From Oceanococcus sp. (lineage in GTDB: Bacteria; Pseudomonadota; Gammaproteobacteria; Nevskiales; Oceanococcaceae), in NCBI GenBank assembly GCA_030147945.1, contig JASBUL010000007.1, positions 1 to 64,000 of the forward strand: a stretch of 64,000 bases of DNA. Reading direction: 5' to 3'. Positions 45,730 through 54,481 of the stretch are shown piece by piece. The position numbers were made by a program, and so were the translations under genes. The first letter of the stretch is position 1; every line of letters begins with the position of its first letter. The notes beneath the pieces were generated by a model that saw nothing but the letters and a program-made list of their open reading frames with translations, searched no databases and had not been told where the DNA came from.

Positions 45730-48270
45730 ATGGCGCGTCGCACCGCGCCATTTCCACAACATACCTGTTCTCGCCACATGACCACGCCGAAACCCTCCGC
45801 GTTTGACCGCCTGCGCTCGCGCATCGAATCCGGTTTCGGCCGCTGGGGTGAAATCTGCCACGACCACCCATGGCGTGTGATCGTGACACTGGCCCTGGCG
45901 CTGGCCTATTTTTCCACCTGGTTTCCGACCATGCAGGTCGACACCTCCAACGAGAGCTATCTGCGCGAGTCGGATCCGGCACGCCTAGTTTACGATGCTT
46001 TTCAGCGCGAATTCGGCAAGGATGAACGCATCGTGGTGCTGGTCGAAACCGATGGCGACATCGTCAACGATCAGGTGCTGCGCCGCCTCCAGACGCTGCA
46101 CACGGCACTGGAAGACATCCCCCAGGTCGACAAGGTCGACAGCCTGATCAACGCACGTATGACCGTGGGACGCGGTGATGAATTGATCGTCAAGGACCTG
46201 CTGGAGGATTGGCCACAGAACCCGGCCGAGTTTGACGCCCTGCGTCAGCGCATCCGCGCAAACCCCTTGTACCGCAATCATTTCGTGGATGCATCGCTGA
46301 CCCGCACGGTGCTCATCGTGACACCGGACACCTACGCGGCCAGCGCTTCGGATGCGGACGCCGCAACCGCCCTGGATGATTTCGATTTCAGCGCTGGCTT
46401 CGATGACATGGATGCCATGCTGGATGACAGCGCGGCGGCAGCCCCGGCGGCCGAGGCTGAGTTCATCACCGACGAAGAGATCTACCGCATCATCGACAGC
46501 ATTGCGGTCCTGGAAGACAGCCACGGCGATGCCGGCTTTCGCATCGGCATGGCGGGTTCACCACTGATGATGCATCAGCTGACCTTCATACTGGGTCGCG
46601 ACATGTTCCTGTTCTCGGGCATCGGCATCGTGCTGATCTCGGTGCTGCTGTTCGCCGTATTCCGGCGCTGGGTGATCGTCGGCCTGCCGGTGTTCGTGTC
46701 GGCACTTTCGGTGTATTTCACCTTCGCCCTGATGTGCTTTTTCGGCATGGTGGTGACCACCTCGGTGCAGATTCTGCCATCGCTGCTGTTGGCCATCGGG
46801 GTGGGCAATTCGGTGCACATCTTCACCGCCTATTTCCAGGCCGTCGACCGCGGCGACAACAAGCGTCAGGCGCTGCGTTACGCACTCGGGCATTCGGGTC
46901 TGGCGGTCATGATGACCGGACTGACCACCGCAGGCGGCCTGCTGTCCTTCGTTACCGCCAACCTCAAACCGGTGGCCGATATCGGCATCATCGCCCCCAT
47001 GGGCATCCTCAGCGCCCTGCTGTTTTCGCTGGCCCTGTTGCCGGCGCTGATTGCGGTCACCCCGTTCAAGGACAAAGGTCTCAAGGACGATTCAAACGGC
47101 CCGTTCCAGCGGTTCCTGACGGCTTGCGCCCGGATCTCCACCACCTATCCGCTGCGCGTGGTGGCCTTGTGGTTTGTGCTGATCGCGGCCTGCCTGGTCA
47201 GCGTGGCACAGATTCGCCCCAGTCACTTCCCGCTCAGCTGGTTTCCGCAAGGGATGGAAATCCGCGATGTCACCGAGGCCCTGGACAGCAATTTCGGCGG
47301 CTCCACCTTCAGTGAAATCGTGGTCGACAGCGGGCGCGAAAACGGCCTGCATGATCCGCAGCTGCTGCATGCGGTTGACCGGGCCATGCAATTTTTGGAT
47401 CAGCTAGAGGTACACGGCGTTCAGTCCGGCAAGGCCACCTCGCTGCTCGATATCAACAAGGAACTGCATCAGGCGCTGAACGGCAACGATCCGGCGTATT
47501 ACGCGATCCCCGATGATCGCGCCCTGATCGCCCAGGAGCTGCTGCTGTTCGAGAATTCGGGCAGCGATGATCTGGAAGACATCGTCGACACCGCATTCAG
47601 CAAAATGCGCATCACCGCCAAGATGCCCTTTGTTGATGGGGTGCTCTACCCCGACTATCTGGACGCCCTGCAGTCAGGCTTTCGCGACATCGTGGGTGAT
47701 CATGCCGAGGTCACGTTCACCGGCGTGATCATGCTTCTGGCCGGCAGCGTCAAGGTTCTGATCGGCGACACCATCCGCTCTTACATGCTGGCCTTCTGCA
47801 TCATCGCGCCGCTGATGATGCTGCTGGTCGGCTCGGTGCGCACCGGCCTGATCAGCATGATCCCGAATCTGGCGCCGATCATTTTCACCCTGGCGCTCAT
47901 GCCCCTCCTCGGCATACCGCTGGATGCCTTCACCCTGCTGATCGGCTCGATCGCGTTGGGCCTGGCGGTGGATGACACCATTCACTTCATGCACAACTTC
48001 CAGCGCTACTACGTCCAAACGGGCGACGCGCCGCGCGCCGTGCATGAAACACTGCGCACCACGGGCAAAGCGCTGATGATCACCTCGCTGGTGTTGTCGG
48101 CAGCCTTCTTCGTCAACCTGTTCGGAACCATGAACAACCTGCAGGATTTTGGCCTTTTGACCGGCACCAGCATCATCGTGGCCTTCCTCGCTGATGTGCT
48201 GCTGGCCCCGGCCCTGATGGTGCTGCTGGCCCGCTGGAAAGAACGTTCTCACAAGGAGTCCATCGCATGA
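45730..48270 (+). CDS. MMPL/RND-family lipid transporter
   Basis: The protein (846 residues from ATG 45730, 830 from ATG 45778) has about 12 membrane spans and two large periplasmic loops, the layout of MMPL/HpnN-like RND proteins. GVGNSVHIFTAY in the first half and GLAVDDTIHFMHN in the second are the paired transmembrane motif segments, the latter with the proton-relay Asp pair. Related proteins move hopanoids, mycolates and sterol-like lipids, and eukaryotic NPC1 shares the fold. AAGGA at 45712 is a weak ribosome site for the longer start. Confidence 0.9.
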   Translation: MARRTAPFPQHTCSRHMTTPKPSAFDRLRSRIESGFGRWGEICHDHPWRVIVTLALALAYFSTWFPTMQVDTSNESYLRESDPARLVYDAFQREFGKDERIVVLVETDGDIVNDQVLRRLQTLHTALEDIPQVDKVDSLINARMTVGRGDELIVKDLLEDWPQNPAEFDALRQRIRANPLYRNHFVDASLTRTVLIVTPDTYAASASDADAATALDDFDFSAGFDDMDAMLDDSAAAAPAAEAEFITDEEIYRIIDSIAVLEDSHGDAGFRIGMAGSPLMMHQLTFILGRDMFLFSGIGIVLISVLLFAVFRRWVIVGLPVFVSALSVYFTFALMCFFGMVVTTSVQILPSLLLAIGVGNSVHIFTAYFQAVDRGDNKRQALRYALGHSGLAVMMTGLTTAGGLLSFVTANLKPVADIGIIAPMGILSALLFSLALLPALIAVTPFKDKGLKDDSNGPFQRFLTACARISTTYPLRVVALWFVLIAACLVSVAQIRPSHFPLSWFPQGMEIRDVTEALDSNFGGSTFSEIVVDSGRENGLHDPQLLHAVDRAMQFLDQLEVHGVQSGKATSLLDINKELHQALNGNDPAYYAIPDDRALIAQELLLFENSGSDDLEDIVDTAFSKMRITAKMPFVDGVLYPDYLDALQSGFRDIVGDHAEVTFTGVIMLLAGSVKVLIGDTIRSYMLAFCIIAPLMMLLVGSVRTGLISMIPNLAPIIFTLALMPLLGIPLDAFTLLIGSIALGLAVDDTIHFMHNFQRYYVQTGDAPRAVHETLRTTGKALMITSLVLSAAFFVNLFGTMNNLQDFGLLTGTSIIVAFLADVLLAPALMVLLARWKERSHKESIA

Positions 48271-49073
48271 GACATTGCATACGCTTCATTCTGCTGGGCT
48301 GCGCGCTCAGCCTGCCACTGACCGGCCACGCCGAACTGTCGGGGCGCGACATCATGCAGAAGGTCAAGGACCGCGATGATGGCGAAAACGCGGTCATGGA
48401 CATGCAGATGGTGCTGATCAACGACAGCGGGGACACCCGCGAGCGGCATATTCGCTCGTTCCGGCGCAACGCACCGGACAACCCCAAAGACACCCAGAGC
48501 ATCATGTTCTTTCTCAGCCCGGCCAATGTCGAGGACACCGGTTTTCTGACCTACGACTACGACGACGGCAGCAAGGATGACGATCAGTGGCTTTACCTGC
48601 CCGCGTTGAAAAAGGTCAAACGCATCGCGGCGGCCGACAAAAGCGGCAGTTTCATGGGCTCGGACTTCACCTATGCCGATATGAGCAGCCCGGATCTGGA
48701 CGACTACACCTATGAGGTGATGAAGGAAACCGAGGTTGACGGGCACAAGGTCTGGCAGATTCTGTCCACCCCCAAGACCGAAGGCGAAATCAAACGCACC
48801 GGTTACAGCAAATCGGTCAGCTTCATCCGTCAGGACAACTACGTGGTCGTTCGCGCGGTCAACTGGCTGGACAAAGGCGGCCGCCTGAAGTTCATGGAGG
48901 TCAAGAAGCTGGAGTTGATCGACGGCATCTGGACGCCGCTGGAGATGGTCATGACGACCAAGAAAGGCAAGCACACCGAACACGCCAGCGTGCTGCGCTG
49001 GGACGACGTCAAATACAACCAGCCCATGGACGACGATCTCTTCACCCAGCGTCGTCTGAGCCAGGGGCTGTAG
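48267..49073 (+). CDS. LolA-like outer-membrane lipoprotein-sorting protein
   Basis: This 268-residue protein has a signal peptide (about 1-22) and the LolA_like domain with DIMQKVKDRDDGE, an extended beta-strand series and ALKKVKRIAAADKSGSFMGSDFTY. Proteins of this kind sit beside RND pumps and act as periplasmic lipid carriers. The start overlaps the RND stop by ATGA and the stop overlaps the next start (TAGTG). Confidence 0.9.
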   Translation: MRHCIRFILLGCALSLPLTGHAELSGRDIMQKVKDRDDGENAVMDMQMVLINDSGDTRERHIRSFRRNAPDNPKDTQSIMFFLSPANVEDTGFLTYDYDDGSKDDDQWLYLPALKKVKRIAAADKSGSFMGSDFTYADMSSPDLDDYTYEVMKETEVDGHKVWQILSTPKTEGEIKRTGYSKSVSFIRQDNYVVVRAVNWLDKGGRLKFMEVKKLELIDGIWTPLEMVMTTKKGKHTEHASVLRWDDVKYNQPMDDDLFTQRRLSQGL

Positions 49074-50611
49074 TGGCGCAGCGCATGCCTGGACTGAGCA
49101 CTCGCAGCCGCCTTGGGGCCGCAGCCTTGGGCCTGATGCTCGCTGCCGCCGGCCATGCGCAGGACGACATGGAGGATGTGCTGGGCGGCTTCGACGATCT
49201 GGACACCTACTCCGAGGTGGTCCAGCTGGACAAGAACGCCACACGTTTTGACCAGAAGATGTGGGACCCCAGCGGCAGTCTGTCGCTGGCCAGCAGCTAC
49301 AACCTGAAAAATCACCGCTCGACCACCGGCACCGATTACGACGGTCTGTCGAAATTGCGGCTGCGCCTCAACCTTGGTCTGGACGGCCAGTTCGGCGAGC
49401 ACTGGCGCAGCAGTCTCAATCTCAGTGCCTGGCGCGATTTCGCCTACGCCCTGCGCGATGCTGACTACACCGATGAAGTCATCGACGAATACGAACAGGT
49501 GCTCGATGTCCAGGATGCCTGGGTATCGACCCGCCTCGGGCCGAACTGGGACAGCAAGCTCGGACGTCAGGTCGCGGTATGGGGCTTTGCCGACAATCTG
49601 CGCGTGCTGGATGTCCTCAACCCGCTGGACAATCTGGAGCCGGGCCTGGCCGACATCGAAGACCTGCGTCTTCCGGTCGGCATGCTGCGGCTGGATCGCT
49701 ATGCCGGCCCCTGGCAGGCCTCGGCCATCCTCGTCGGCGAGCAGCGCTTTTCACGCAACCCACCGCTCGGCAGCGACTTCTACAGCGTGACCGACGGTCA
49801 GGGCAATGCGGTGAGCTACCGGGAAATCCAGCCCGAGGACTTCGAGGAGCTGAACTATGCCGCCGCCCTGACCGGGCGCTTCAGCGGCTGGGACCTCAGC
49901 CTGACCGCGTCGCGCCGCTGGTTCGACGAGCCTTATCTTGATGCCCGTGCGTTTGACAGCAGCGATCCGAACGCCACGCAGGCCGACTTCGAACGTGACG
50001 CGGTCCTGCGCCACAGCCGCGTCAACCAGTGGGGCTACGGCGTGCAGATCACCCAGGGTGGCTGGCTGTTCAAGCACGAGGCGGCGCTGATCGACGGCCT
50101 GCAACTGACCTCAAGCCAGCTCACCGAAGATCCCTTGCCGCTGCTCAATGCCGTGCCCATCGTCAACGCCCTGTTCCCGGATGGCGCCCAGTTGCTGCCC
50201 ACTGATGTCCGCGAAGTGCGCCGCTACGACATGTTGCTTGGGGTGGAATACTTCGGCCTTGCGCAAACCACGCTGAGCCTGGAAATGGCGGCTCGTCACA
50301 TCGACGACTTTGACCAGGATCTGGCCTGGTCCGGCTATCTGAAATGGCGCGGCGAGACAGCGCTGCGCATCACCCGTGACTTTCTCAATGAACGCCTGCG
50401 CCTGCACCTGATCAGCGTGCTGTTCAGTCGCGATGGCCAGATGTTTGAGCCCAGCGGCGGCGCCATACACCGCATCAACGGCGAGTACGATTTCGGTCAG
50501 GGCCTGGTCTTGCTGGGCGGTGTGGTGATCTACCAGGGCGGCAATCAGGCGCCGTTCACCATCAGCCAGGACAACGATCGCCTGTTCGCGGAAATGCGCT
50601 GGTCTTTCTGA
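49073..50611 (+). CDS. DUF1302-like outer-membrane protein (copy 2)
   Basis: The 512-residue protein begins with GTG overlapping the previous stop, or ATG at 49085, and has a signal peptide. It shows DUF1302-like barrel strands (SKLGRQVAVWGFADNLRVLD) and ends in EMRWSF with a terminal aromatic. It is shorter than the first DUF1302 protein but in the same operon. A channel through the outer membrane for the RND/LolA pathway is plausible. Confidence 0.85.
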   Translation: MAQRMPGLSTRSRLGAAALGLMLAAAGHAQDDMEDVLGGFDDLDTYSEVVQLDKNATRFDQKMWDPSGSLSLASSYNLKNHRSTTGTDYDGLSKLRLRLNLGLDGQFGEHWRSSLNLSAWRDFAYALRDADYTDEVIDEYEQVLDVQDAWVSTRLGPNWDSKLGRQVAVWGFADNLRVLDVLNPLDNLEPGLADIEDLRLPVGMLRLDRYAGPWQASAILVGEQRFSRNPPLGSDFYSVTDGQGNAVSYREIQPEDFEELNYAAALTGRFSGWDLSLTASRRWFDEPYLDARAFDSSDPNATQADFERDAVLRHSRVNQWGYGVQITQGGWLFKHEAALIDGLQLTSSQLTEDPLPLLNAVPIVNALFPDGAQLLPTDVREVRRYDMLLGVEYFGLAQTTLSLEMAARHIDDFDQDLAWSGYLKWRGETALRITRDFLNERLRLHLISVLFSRDGQMFEPSGGAIHRINGEYDFGQGLVLLGGVVIYQGGNQAPFTISQDNDRLFAEMRWSF

Positions 50612-50624
50612 ACTGAGCCGTCGC

Positions 50625-51896
50625 TCAACGCAGCAAACGATTTTCACAGAAGCGGTTCAAGGCAGAAAACATCTGCAGCATTTCCGGGATGTGCGGCCCC
50701 AGCACCGGTTTGCCGGTGGTCACCAGGCAGACCACTGTGCCGGTGTCCGGCCGGGCCCAGGTCAGCGTGCTCGACAAACCGAGATGACCAAAGGTGGCAT
50801 GACGGTTGAAACCGTACAGTCCGATACCGGCATGACCCACCATGAAACCGGGTGAATATCGAATCGGAATGCCGATCACGCGGTCCACGCTGGCCCATTT
50901 CCTGTCCGGGCGAATCGCCGTGGCCACGCTGCCCGGCTCGAACACGCGCCGCCCTTCAAACATCCCACCATCGAGCAGGCACTGGTAGAAACGTGCGATG
51001 TCGCGCGCGCTGGAAACTACATTGCCGGACGGGATCAGCGCAGACTGGAACAGCACATGGTTGGACTGTTCGATGGCCGCTCCAAATGGTGCGCCAACCA
51101 CTCGCGAAAGCTGCCACGCAATCGGTGCTGGCAACCAGCCGGTCTGCGCATTCAGTGCGATCTGCGCCGTCGCCTCGGCCGGCAGGCCATAATCCAGCCA
51201 CTGGGCTCCCAGCGGCTGCTTGATCCAGTCGTGAAGCAGCACACGCGGGTCCTGGCCGGTCAGCTCACGCATCATTTCGGCCAGCACAAAGCCGCCTGTG
51301 ACCGCATGGTAAGCGGGCAAACCACCGATGCGCCCCTGTGGGCGCAGTCCCAGCACCAGCTCACGGCGCCGTGCATCATCGTGCAGCAAAGCCAGCTGCT
51401 CATCAGCCGGAATGGCCGGCAAACGCGTCAGCGCCGCGCGGTGAGTCAGAATCTGGCGCACCGTAATGGCGGCCTTGCCGTGCCGCTCAAAACCGGGCAG
51501 ATGGCGTGCAACCGGATCATCCAGTTCAAGCAGCCCCTGCTCGACCAGGCGATGGATCAGCATGGCGGTAACCGCCTTGGCCGCCGAGAACAGATTGACC
51601 GGACTGCTCACCCGCATGGGCAGCTGTTCTTGCCCGACCACCCCGGGTTCGTTGCCACGCGCATGGCCGATGGCACGGTCAAGCACCACCTGCCCGCGGT
51701 GGCGCACACACAGCTGCAGACCCGGCTGCACACCGGTGGCGTAAAGCTGTTCGAAACAGCGCCACAGCGCCTCGGCGCTGCCCGCCCGCAAGCCGACATC
51801 CTGCTCACACACTTCGGCATCACTCCGATCCGTCACCGTGGACAGGTCGGACGGCACCACACTGAGCTTGGACCAGCGCCGCAGAACTTTGATCAT
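50625..51896 (-). CDS. Serine hydrolase, beta-lactamase/class C-like
   Basis: The 423-residue protein has a class C beta-lactamase-like fold with nucleophile Ser104 and Lys107 in LFSAAKAV, Tyr196 in AYHAVTG at the YxN position and a C-terminal GHLGLSS. No signal peptide is seen, unlike the other SxxK hydrolase, so it may be cytoplasmic. It is the last gene of the minus-strand sterol operon and convergent with the second DUF1302 gene. It may cleave an ester, such as a sterol ester, though this is inference. Confidence 0.88.
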   Translation of the reverse strand: MIKVLRRWSKLSVVPSDLSTVTDRSDAEVCEQDVGLRAGSAEALWRCFEQLYATGVQPGLQLCVRHRGQVVLDRAIGHARGNEPGVVGQEQLPMRVSSPVNLFSAAKAVTAMLIHRLVEQGLLELDDPVARHLPGFERHGKAAITVRQILTHRAALTRLPAIPADEQLALLHDDARRRELVLGLRPQGRIGGLPAYHAVTGGFVLAEMMRELTGQDPRVLLHDWIKQPLGAQWLDYGLPAEATAQIALNAQTGWLPAPIAWQLSRVVGAPFGAAIEQSNHVLFQSALIPSGNVVSSARDIARFYQCLLDGGMFEGRRVFEPGSVATAIRPDRKWASVDRVIGIPIRYSPGFMVGHAGIGLYGFNRHATFGHLGLSSTLTWARPDTGTVVCLVTTGKPVLGPHIPEMLQMFSALNRFCENRLLR

Positions 51897-51924
51897 GTCA
51901 TGGCAAACCGCAAACAGGCCTCAA

Positions 51925-52713
51925 CTATAGCGTGCCGACCAGATGAGCAATCGCATCCAGCATGAACAGGGTCAACATACTCGCCGACAGTGCGCCGGCC
52001 AGGGTCTGCAAGACGCTCCAGCAGCGCTGCCGGGTTTCATCAAGGAAGTACCAGATCGGAAAGCTGGCCACGAAGTAGGTGGCGTAAATGGCGGAGCCGT
52101 AGGCCAGCATCACATCCATCTTGAGGTAGTAGAACTGGTCCTCGATCAGCGGATTGGCCATCGCTTTGGTTTCCGCCCAGGCCCAGGCATAGCCGATCAC
52201 GAAGACGCACAGGGGAAACAGCACGGCCATACCGGGCAAGCCGGAGCGGCGAAACACGCGCAGCGCGATGTTGGCCGTCGCGTGATAGGTCATGAAATAC
52301 ACATGGGTGTAGGCGTACATGATCAGCGGCACGCTCTGCTCACCGCGGCCAAGCAGCGCCGCATCCAGCGTGGTTGTGACATTCGGGTATGTGTAAACCA
52401 TACCCAGCACGTCAAAGAAGTACTCCGAACCGAAATAGTTGCCAAAGACACCGAAGACCAGCAGGTACAGATTGGCCTTGAACCAGTAGGACTCATACCA
52501 CGGTTTGTGGCTGAAACGCCGCGCCACCAGCATGGGCACCAGCAGCACCGGCAAAGCCGTGCCGAATGCGTGCAGCAGCAGTGCCGTATCGCTGAAGGTG
52601 GCATCCCAGCCGGTCAACATCATCACCGCCATGGACCCCATCCACACCGGCGAGTAGATCAGAAAGAACTTTTCGACCCAGGCCTTATCGGGGTTTTCGG
52701 AAAACAGTTGCAT
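51925..52713 (-). CDS. Cycloeucalenol cycloisomerase-like membrane protein
   Basis: The 262-residue polytopic protein shares with plant CPI1 the N-terminal NPxKxWxExFFLxYxPxW pattern, the SYWFKANLYLLVFGVFGNY stretch (YWVKANL and GNYF in plants), YFFxVLGxxYT-F/Y-P, VPLxxxxxTHVxFxxYHxxxN, and the closing FVASFPIWYFLDE (FIVSFPMFFRMDE in plants). CPI opens the 9-beta,19-cyclopropane ring of cycloeucalenol to give obtusifoliol, the step before CYP51 in plant sterol synthesis. It lies in the CYP51 operon, two genes downstream of a 3-beta-HSD-like gene. Bacterial activity is untested here. Confidence 0.85.
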   Translation of the reverse strand: MQLFSENPDKAWVEKFFLIYSPVWMGSMAVMMLTGWDATFSDTALLLHAFGTALPVLLVPMLVARRFSHKPWYESYWFKANLYLLVFGVFGNYFGSEYFFDVLGMVYTYPNVTTTLDAALLGRGEQSVPLIMYAYTHVYFMTYHATANIALRVFRRSGLPGMAVLFPLCVFVIGYAWAWAETKAMANPLIEDQFYYLKMDVMLAYGSAIYATYFVASFPIWYFLDETRQRCWSVLQTLAGALSASMLTLFMLDAIAHLVGTL

Positions 52714-52788
52714 GCTTGAAACCTGTGTCTTGTGCAGGGCTGGCGCGCCACCGCGCGACAGCCAAACCGCCGGCGCTGTCGATCAGGC

Positions 52789-53427
52789 CTAGCGCCCGGT
52801 GAGTGCGATGCGCACCATGGCCATGGTGTTACGAAGTTTCTCGCCACGACTGGGTTCAGGGCGCAACTTGCGATGGCCGGGCAACAAAGCGCCGCGGGCC
52901 TGGCGATGAATTTTCTGCTTGACCACCGGGGTCAGATGCCCGGCGCCGGCCAGCTGGAAGAAACAGTCCTTGGCATTGCCGAGATCAAAGAAATCACGCT
53001 GCCAGGCCCACTGATGGTTACCCGCATATTCAAACCAGGAGCCACCGATACCGGCGATCTCGTACCAGCTCCCATCAGCCCGCTTGTAGGGTGCGCGTTG
53101 CTTCCAGAACCCGATGACCGTGCCGCGCTTTTCGTCGATGACGATGTCGTGATACGGGTATTCCCAGGCTTCAAAACCTTTCATCTGGTAGCCCAGCGCG
53201 ATGTCGCAGATTTCCTGACGACCGTTGGCGGTGAACTCTTCATTGGGACCGATGTTCCAGCTGTACACCGCATCTTCGGTGTACATCGGCCCCAGATATT
53301 TGCTCCAGTCGCCCTCCTTCTCCGCCTGCACGTTGGCCTGCAGCCATTTTTCCATCATGGCTTCGAGCTCCTCACGCGGCCAGGCCTGATTGGACGGCAC
53401 GATGGATGCCACACGTTTGTCTCCCAT
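52789..53427 (-). CDS. NTF2/SnoaL-fold protein
   Basis: The 212-residue protein has an NTF2-like cone fold in its first 140 residues (WPREELEAMMEKWLQANVQ, then YTEDAVYSWNIG and GRQEICDIALGYQM), followed by a basic C-terminal tail. This fold includes ketosteroid isomerase and SnoaL. It lies between the cycloisomerase-like gene and a 3-beta-HSD-like gene. A KSI-like protein also lies near cyp51 in Mycobacterium tuberculosis (Rv0760c), as I recall. The active-site residues of KSI are not obvious, so function is open. Confidence 0.7.
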   Translation of the reverse strand: MGDKRVASIVPSNQAWPREELEAMMEKWLQANVQAEKEGDWSKYLGPMYTEDAVYSWNIGPNEEFTANGRQEICDIALGYQMKGFEAWEYPYHDIVIDEKRGTVIGFWKQRAPYKRADGSWYEIAGIGGSWFEYAGNHQWAWQRDFFDLGNAKDCFFQLAGAGHLTPVVKQKIHRQARGALLPGHRKLRPEPSRGEKLRNTMAMVRIALTGR

Positions 53428-53443
53428 TGCGGTCTCTCTTTAT

Positions 53444-54481
53444 CTAATGTCCGTGTTTGGACGCCAGCACCCCGGCAAGGCGGCCTGGCAGATGCCCGGC
53501 ATGCACGAGCCAGGCGATGGTGTCGGAAAAGGTCTCTTCCGAGCTGCGAAATGACATGCCGACCTGCGCCAGCACTCGCCCGGAATCGGCCACAATCCAC
53601 TGCGTGACGTACTTCATCGATTCGCCGGACAGCTGACTGTCGAAAGGCACCACCCGGCGGGCCAGATCGGCCAACATCCCGAACAGGCGCAGCAATGGTG
53701 CGGGCACGAAAAACGAGCGCACCTGACGACCGCTGATGCGACGCAGCAGATCACGCAGTTCGGCCCATGGGTGGTAGTGCCCGGCCACGATGTAACGTGC
53801 ATCGCAGGGGTCGCCCTCGGGCGGTGTTGTGAGCAAATGCACATGGATGCGCGCCAGGTCACGCACATCCACCCCCTGAAAGCCACTGCTGGTCAGCGGC
53901 ACCATGCTGGTCAGAAAGGCCGCCACACCGCGGTTGCCTTCACTCAGTTTGGGGTCATCAGGGCCGTACACGCCCGCCGGATAGGTCATCTGTATGGGGG
54001 CGCCAGCAGCCTGCATACGCCGCACATGCGCATCACAGTCTCGCTTTGAACGCGCATAAGCCTCATGCGGATGGCCCAGCGGGGTGTGCTCATCGATCCT
54101 GTCGATGCCTTGCTGGAACAGCACTGACAGGCTGGACACGTAGACGATACGCTGAATGCCGAGCTGGCAGGCGGTGCCCAGCACGGCGTCTATGCCCGCG
54201 ACATTGTTCTGATACAGCTCATCGGCGCGACGTGGATCAAGGCTGACCAGCGCGGCAGCGTGAAACACCGCATCACAGTCCTGCATGGCCTGCGCCACAG
54301 CCTGCTGATCACGCATATCCGCCTGCACGCAGTCATCCACGGCATAGCCATGCTGGACGAAATAGGCCTGCACTGGCTCGGCGTTGCGCACCAACAGACG
54401 CACCTGGTGACCGGCATCCAGCAGCGCGCGCGCCGTGTGTGCACCGATAAAGCCCCCAGCCCCAGTGACCAACACCTTCAT
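53444..54481 (-). CDS. NAD-dependent epimerase/3-beta-HSD-like dehydrogenase (copy 2)
   Basis: This 345-residue extended SDR has GAGGFIG at 7-13, the catalytic Ser in VYVSSLSV and Tyr142-x3-Lys146 in AYARSKRD. Its size equals the copy at 42587 but the sequences are clearly different, so they probably act at different steps. Its start overlaps the end of the CYP51-ferredoxin gene by 4 bases. Oxidative decarboxylation of a 4-carboxysterol or oxidation of the 3-hydroxyl are candidate roles. Confidence 0.88.
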   Translation of the reverse strand: MKVLVTGAGGFIGAHTARALLDAGHQVRLLVRNAEPVQAYFVQHGYAVDDCVQADMRDQQAVAQAMQDCDAVFHAAALVSLDPRRADELYQNNVAGIDAVLGTACQLGIQRIVYVSSLSVLFQQGIDRIDEHTPLGHPHEAYARSKRDCDAHVRRMQAAGAPIQMTYPAGVYGPDDPKLSEGNRGVAAFLTSMVPLTSSGFQGVDVRDLARIHVHLLTTPPEGDPCDARYIVAGHYHPWAELRDLLRRISGRQVRSFFVPAPLLRLFGMLADLARRVVPFDSQLSGESMKYVTQWIVADSGRVLAQVGMSFRSSEETFSDTIAWLVHAGHLPGRLAGVLASKHGH